From: Gammaproteobacteria bacterium
GTDB lineage: Bacteria; Pseudomonadota; Gammaproteobacteria; Pseudomonadales; Halieaceae
NCBI GenBank assembly: GCA_030427485.1
Contig: JAUICG010000023.1
Coordinates: forward strand, 1 to 64,000
Direction of reading: 5' to 3'
Length of the DNA: 64,000 nucleotides
The position numbers and the translations under genes were made by a program. The notes beneath the pieces were generated by a model. That model saw nothing but the letters and a program-made list of their open reading frames with translations, made no database searches and was not told where the DNA came from. Positions 61,363-64,000 of this stretch are shown here, piece by piece (the first letter of the stretch is position 1; each line of letters begins with the position of its first letter).

Positions 61363-62574
61363 ATGAAGGAAAAATTGTTTGATTACGGCTATTTTCGTCC
61401 CGATCACTTTCTCAAGTATCCAATCGTATTCAAGGCTGCATCTGGCAGTACGATTGAGGATATCAACGGGAAGCAGTACCTGGATCTGAGCGCCATAATG
61501 GGAGCCGTCAATTGCGGCCACAACGTCCCATCGATTAACCAGCGGCTGATTCAGCAGGTGGACAGCGTCTGGACCTCCAATTTCTTCGCCACCGAAGTTC
61601 AACTGGAAGCCATTGATAAAATCAACACTATACTGCCTGAGAGCATGGGCCTGGCGGCGCTCTACAGCACCGGCGCGGAAGCCATTGAGTTTGCCCTGCG
61701 CCTTGCCAGGGCCATTACGGGGCGCAACCGCATCCTGTCTTTCAAGGATCATTTCCACGGAAAAACCCTCGGCACAATGCACCTTGTGCAGCATTTTCCC
61801 GATTGTTACGGGCCCGTGCCCGACGATTACCGAACCGTGATCGATAGCGATGGCTCTGATGATCCGGCGCTGATTGAAGGCTATCTGGACGCCGTACCGG
61901 TAGATGATCTGGCAGCCGTGATCTGTGAACCCGTAGTCGGCTATTCCGGCCCGCGGCTGCCGCACAAAGACTTTATCAAAACGGTACGAAAGTTCTGTGA
62001 CACGCATGGCATCGTCATGATTGCCGATGAAATACTCACCGGCTTTCATCGTTGCAACGGTTTTTTTTGCTCCAGCCAGGGTAGCGTCAACCCCGATATC
62101 ATCGTGTTTGGAAAAGGGCTGGGAAACGGCTTTCCGATTTCCGGTGTTGCCTGCGCCCATCCGCTATCCGGGCATATCAGTAGCGCCCTTCCCGGCAGCA
62201 CCTTCGCCGGCAACAGTCTCGCCTGTGCCGCCGCTTCGGGTGTACTGGAGTTTATGGAGCAGCATGACTTTCCCGCAAAAACCAGGATGCTGGAGACGAC
62301 CTTCCAGGAGTATTTCTCTCACCCCAGGTTCGACACCTACGGCTTACAAATAGACGGCCAGGGAGGACTTCTCTCGCTCAGTTTTCGAGACACATCCCAA
62401 GGCCAGATACCGCAGCTCTACCTGATGCTGCTCAACGAGGGAGTGATATCCTCGCATACGCAACAATACCTGAGGGTTTCCCCTCCACTGACCATTGACA
62501 AGAATGAGTTCGCAAGCGGGTTGGAGATTATTGGTAAGTGCCTGGATGCGATTTGCGCGCCCGGCAACAAATAG
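61363..62574 (+). CDS. class III PLP-dependent aminotransferase
   Basis: 403 residues from ATG 61363 (GAGAGAAG upstream; a 29-codon upstream extension is discarded). PLP-binding Lys is in IVFGKGLGNGFPISGV; other marks are GAEAIEFALRLARA, FHGKTLGTMH, CEPVVGYSG and IADEILTGFHR. It is like acetylornithine/aminobutyrate and amino-sugar-type aminotransferases; the substrate is probably a keto or aldehyde intermediate. Converges on the sulfotransferase gene. Confidence 0.9.
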   Translation: MKEKLFDYGYFRPDHFLKYPIVFKAASGSTIEDINGKQYLDLSAIMGAVNCGHNVPSINQRLIQQVDSVWTSNFFATEVQLEAIDKINTILPESMGLAALYSTGAEAIEFALRLARAITGRNRILSFKDHFHGKTLGTMHLVQHFPDCYGPVPDDYRTVIDSDGSDDPALIEGYLDAVPVDDLAAVICEPVVGYSGPRLPHKDFIKTVRKFCDTHGIVMIADEILTGFHRCNGFFCSSQGSVNPDIIVFGKGLGNGFPISGVACAHPLSGHISSALPGSTFAGNSLACAAASGVLEFMEQHDFPAKTRMLETTFQEYFSHPRFDTYGLQIDGQGGLLSLSFRDTSQGQIPQLYLMLLNEGVISSHTQQYLRVSPPLTIDKNEFASGLEIIGKCLDAICAPGNK

Positions 62575-62689
62575 TTGAATACCCGAGAAGTCCCGACTGT
62601 CGGGCGCTACAGGGCTTGCATCGCGCGCAAACCGGGCCCGGAGCCCAACCGCCATGCGGGGCGCACCCGGGTCGGGCAGTTCCCCCCTG

Positions 62690-63898
62690 TCATTTTTTTA
62701 TCCGCTGAAAGGCGCCGATCGCACGATCCAGCAATCGGGGAGAACCACCCTCCCGGAGCCTTGCCTCCTCCTTCATCTGTCGCTCCGCTTTCACCTTCAG
62801 TCTTCGCTGCCTCTCTTCCTCCCTCATCTTTTCCTTCAATTGCTCAACCTGCCGCTTCTTCCGCCTCTTCTTCTGACGCTCGAGTTTCTCAGCCTCACGT
62901 TTCGCCTGTCTCTCCCTTTGGCGTTCCTCCTGCCGCTCCTTCTTCGCCCGCTCCCGCTCCTCCTGCTTCTCTTTCTCCTTCATGGCATCCAGTTCCTGGA
63001 AGATGCCATCGAACTTCTCGGCGGGCATAGTGTCCAGGATTTCCCCTTCATAATGGGGATACGAAAACTTCTGCCCATCGGTGAGCAGGTTATCCTCCAC
63101 CCAACGATTTGATTCGGCATACTGTGCGCGTACCGCCTCTGTAATCGCGAGGGGAATCTCATACTTTGAACCATACGCCTTGCTCAGTTTCCCCAGTCCG
63201 AAATACACCGTGCCATTGTTGGGAAGGTCGCGGGTGTTGTACTCGAGTTTAAAAGCAAGCATCTCGCGGCTCAGTGAAGGGTTCTCATCGCTGAGGAGTT
63301 GCAGGTTTTCAATGTCATCCCTGGTAAGCCCGAGAATTGCGACGAGGAAATCCGTGACCGCGTCACCATCGGTCAGGCTGTCCCTGTCGAACAGGCGAAT
63401 GAGAAAATCCTGCTTAAAAACGGCCTTCCACTTCTCCAGAAAAACCTTGTAGTCCGTGGAGAACCCCTCCTGGTAAAATTTTTCTATGGAGCCGGTATAG
63501 CTGGTCGCGTGTACTTTCTGTAGGTAGGAAGACCTGAGATAAGCTGCCTGTTCTCGCAGATAGCATACCGGAACGACGTCGAAATCCCTGAAAAACGCGG
63601 CTACAGCGGCGGGGTTACAGCTCTGAAACTGTTCGCTGCTAATGACTATATTTCTACAATTGGTCCGCCGGGCTTCGTCCTTCAGCGACTGGTACAATTC
63701 TGCCCGCACTTCCTCTGTGGCAGACGGATTTTTGCCGCCCAATGCCTCGGCGATTTCGTGATGCGCGGCAACCCTGATACCCGTCGCCGGGTAATAGTAA
63801 CCGGACTCCAGCAGTTTTTCCCTGTTGCGGTACAGCGTTTTCTGGATGGATGTAGTGCCGCATTTATGTCTGCCGATATGTAAAAACAATCTCTTCAT
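62690..63898 (-). CDS. sulfotransferase with long charged C-terminal helix
   Basis: 402 residues from MKRLFLHIGRHKCGTTSIQ; upstream Met codons at 63925 and 63952 are alternatives. The PAPS-binding loop (HIGRHKCGTTSIQK) and the second PAPS motif (VISSEQFQSCN, CYLREQ) are complete, unlike the 41737 relative. After about residue 305 comes a 95-residue run of Glu/Lys/Arg (for example KEKEKQEERERAKKERQEE), predicted as a single charged helix or coiled coil. The enzyme is a sulfate transfer candidate for the island glycan. It faces the aminotransferase gene, leaving 115 bp between. Confidence 0.85.
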   Translation of the reverse strand: MKRLFLHIGRHKCGTTSIQKTLYRNREKLLESGYYYPATGIRVAAHHEIAEALGGKNPSATEEVRAELYQSLKDEARRTNCRNIVISSEQFQSCNPAAVAAFFRDFDVVPVCYLREQAAYLRSSYLQKVHATSYTGSIEKFYQEGFSTDYKVFLEKWKAVFKQDFLIRLFDRDSLTDGDAVTDFLVAILGLTRDDIENLQLLSDENPSLSREMLAFKLEYNTRDLPNNGTVYFGLGKLSKAYGSKYEIPLAITEAVRAQYAESNRWVEDNLLTDGQKFSYPHYEGEILDTMPAEKFDGIFQELDAMKEKEKQEERERAKKERQEERQRERQAKREAEKLERQKKRRKKRQVEQLKEKMREEERQRRLKVKAERQMKEEARLREGGSPRLLDRAIGAFQRIKK

Positions 63899-64000
63899 AC
63901 GTCTATCAATTACCTTGAGATGCATCACATCGCGTGACAGGAAATGTACCACAGCACAGTATTCTGCCCAAAGCCGCTGTGGTTGCAGATCCGGTCGCGG
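63899..64000. other. Right-hand end of the window
   Basis: 102 bp upstream of the sulfotransferase start, with in-frame alternative starts at 63925 and 63952. It may hold its promoter. No other feature is visible. Confidence 0.3.

Noticed and set aside
1..64000. tRNA, rRNA, CRISPR arrays, insertion sequences, prophage
   Set aside because: Read on both strands; no cloverleaf, conserved rRNA stretches, spaced direct repeats, transposase or phage structural genes were recognised.

Overview
The window looks like a GC-rich gammaproteobacterial chromosome, most like a marine Cellvibrionales/Halieaceae-type organism. This rests on the ydbH-ynbE-ydbL set, bolA with trhO, pepA-holC-valS, a full-length rapA, and a steroid ring A/B meta-cleavage gene set of the kind found in marine steroid degraders. 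The taxon is an inference from gene content. No tRNA, rRNA, CRISPR array, transposase or phage gene was found.

Region 1 (1-13.2 kb): OmpW-like porin, an MliC-type lipoprotein, a TauE/SafE permease, an aldo-keto reductase and the ydbH-ynbE-ydbL envelope lipid-transport operon. Then comes a minus-strand catabolic operon: SDR, hsaA-like flavin monooxygenase, hsaD-like C-C hydrolase, hsaE hydratase, hsaG acetaldehyde dehydrogenase and hsaF aldolase. These act on the ring A fragment of steroids. The extradiol dioxygenase (hsaC) and flavin reductase (hsaB) are not in view. The hsaE-hsaG gap carries two large structured palindromic elements.

Region 2 (13.2-37.9 kb): mostly housekeeping and accessory genes. 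They include a secreted trypsin-like protease, an SGNH hydrolase, trhO, bolA, an AraC regulator, a two-component system, pepA-holC-valS, two cold-shock-domain proteins (one membrane-anchored), TetR with a DUF3604 protein, a methyltransferase, a wax ester/DGAT acyltransferase with a histone-like tail, LysR, a TatD nuclease and RapA. A third copy of the palindromic element lies at 17.9 kb, and a probable small RNA lies upstream of lysR.

Region 3 (38-64 kb): an accessory island that looks like a surface-glycan or peptide/protein modification locus. It encodes two glycosyltransferases, two sulfotransferase-fold proteins (one fused to a YCII-like domain), two N-twitch radical SAM proteins, one SPASM radical SAM protein, an Asp/Asn beta-hydroxylase-like oxygenase, a FOXRED2-like flavoprotein, a ThDP enzyme, a GNAT acetyltransferase, a GMC oxidoreductase, a TPR protein and a class III aminotransferase. 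Several members share otherwise unrecognised domains. The 512-residue protein at 48.3 kb shares its N-terminal domain with the C-terminus of the TPR protein at 58.4 kb, and its C-terminal motif with the radical SAM protein at 50.7 kb. This pairing is the best candidate here for an undescribed system.

The other notable discovery is the family of three intergenic elements at 8.8, 9.0 and 17.9 kb. Each has two hairpins with GGA-containing loops, resembling CsrA-binding or TwoAYGGAY-type RNA. Each is enclosed by long, near-perfect inverted repeats whose sequence differs completely between copies.
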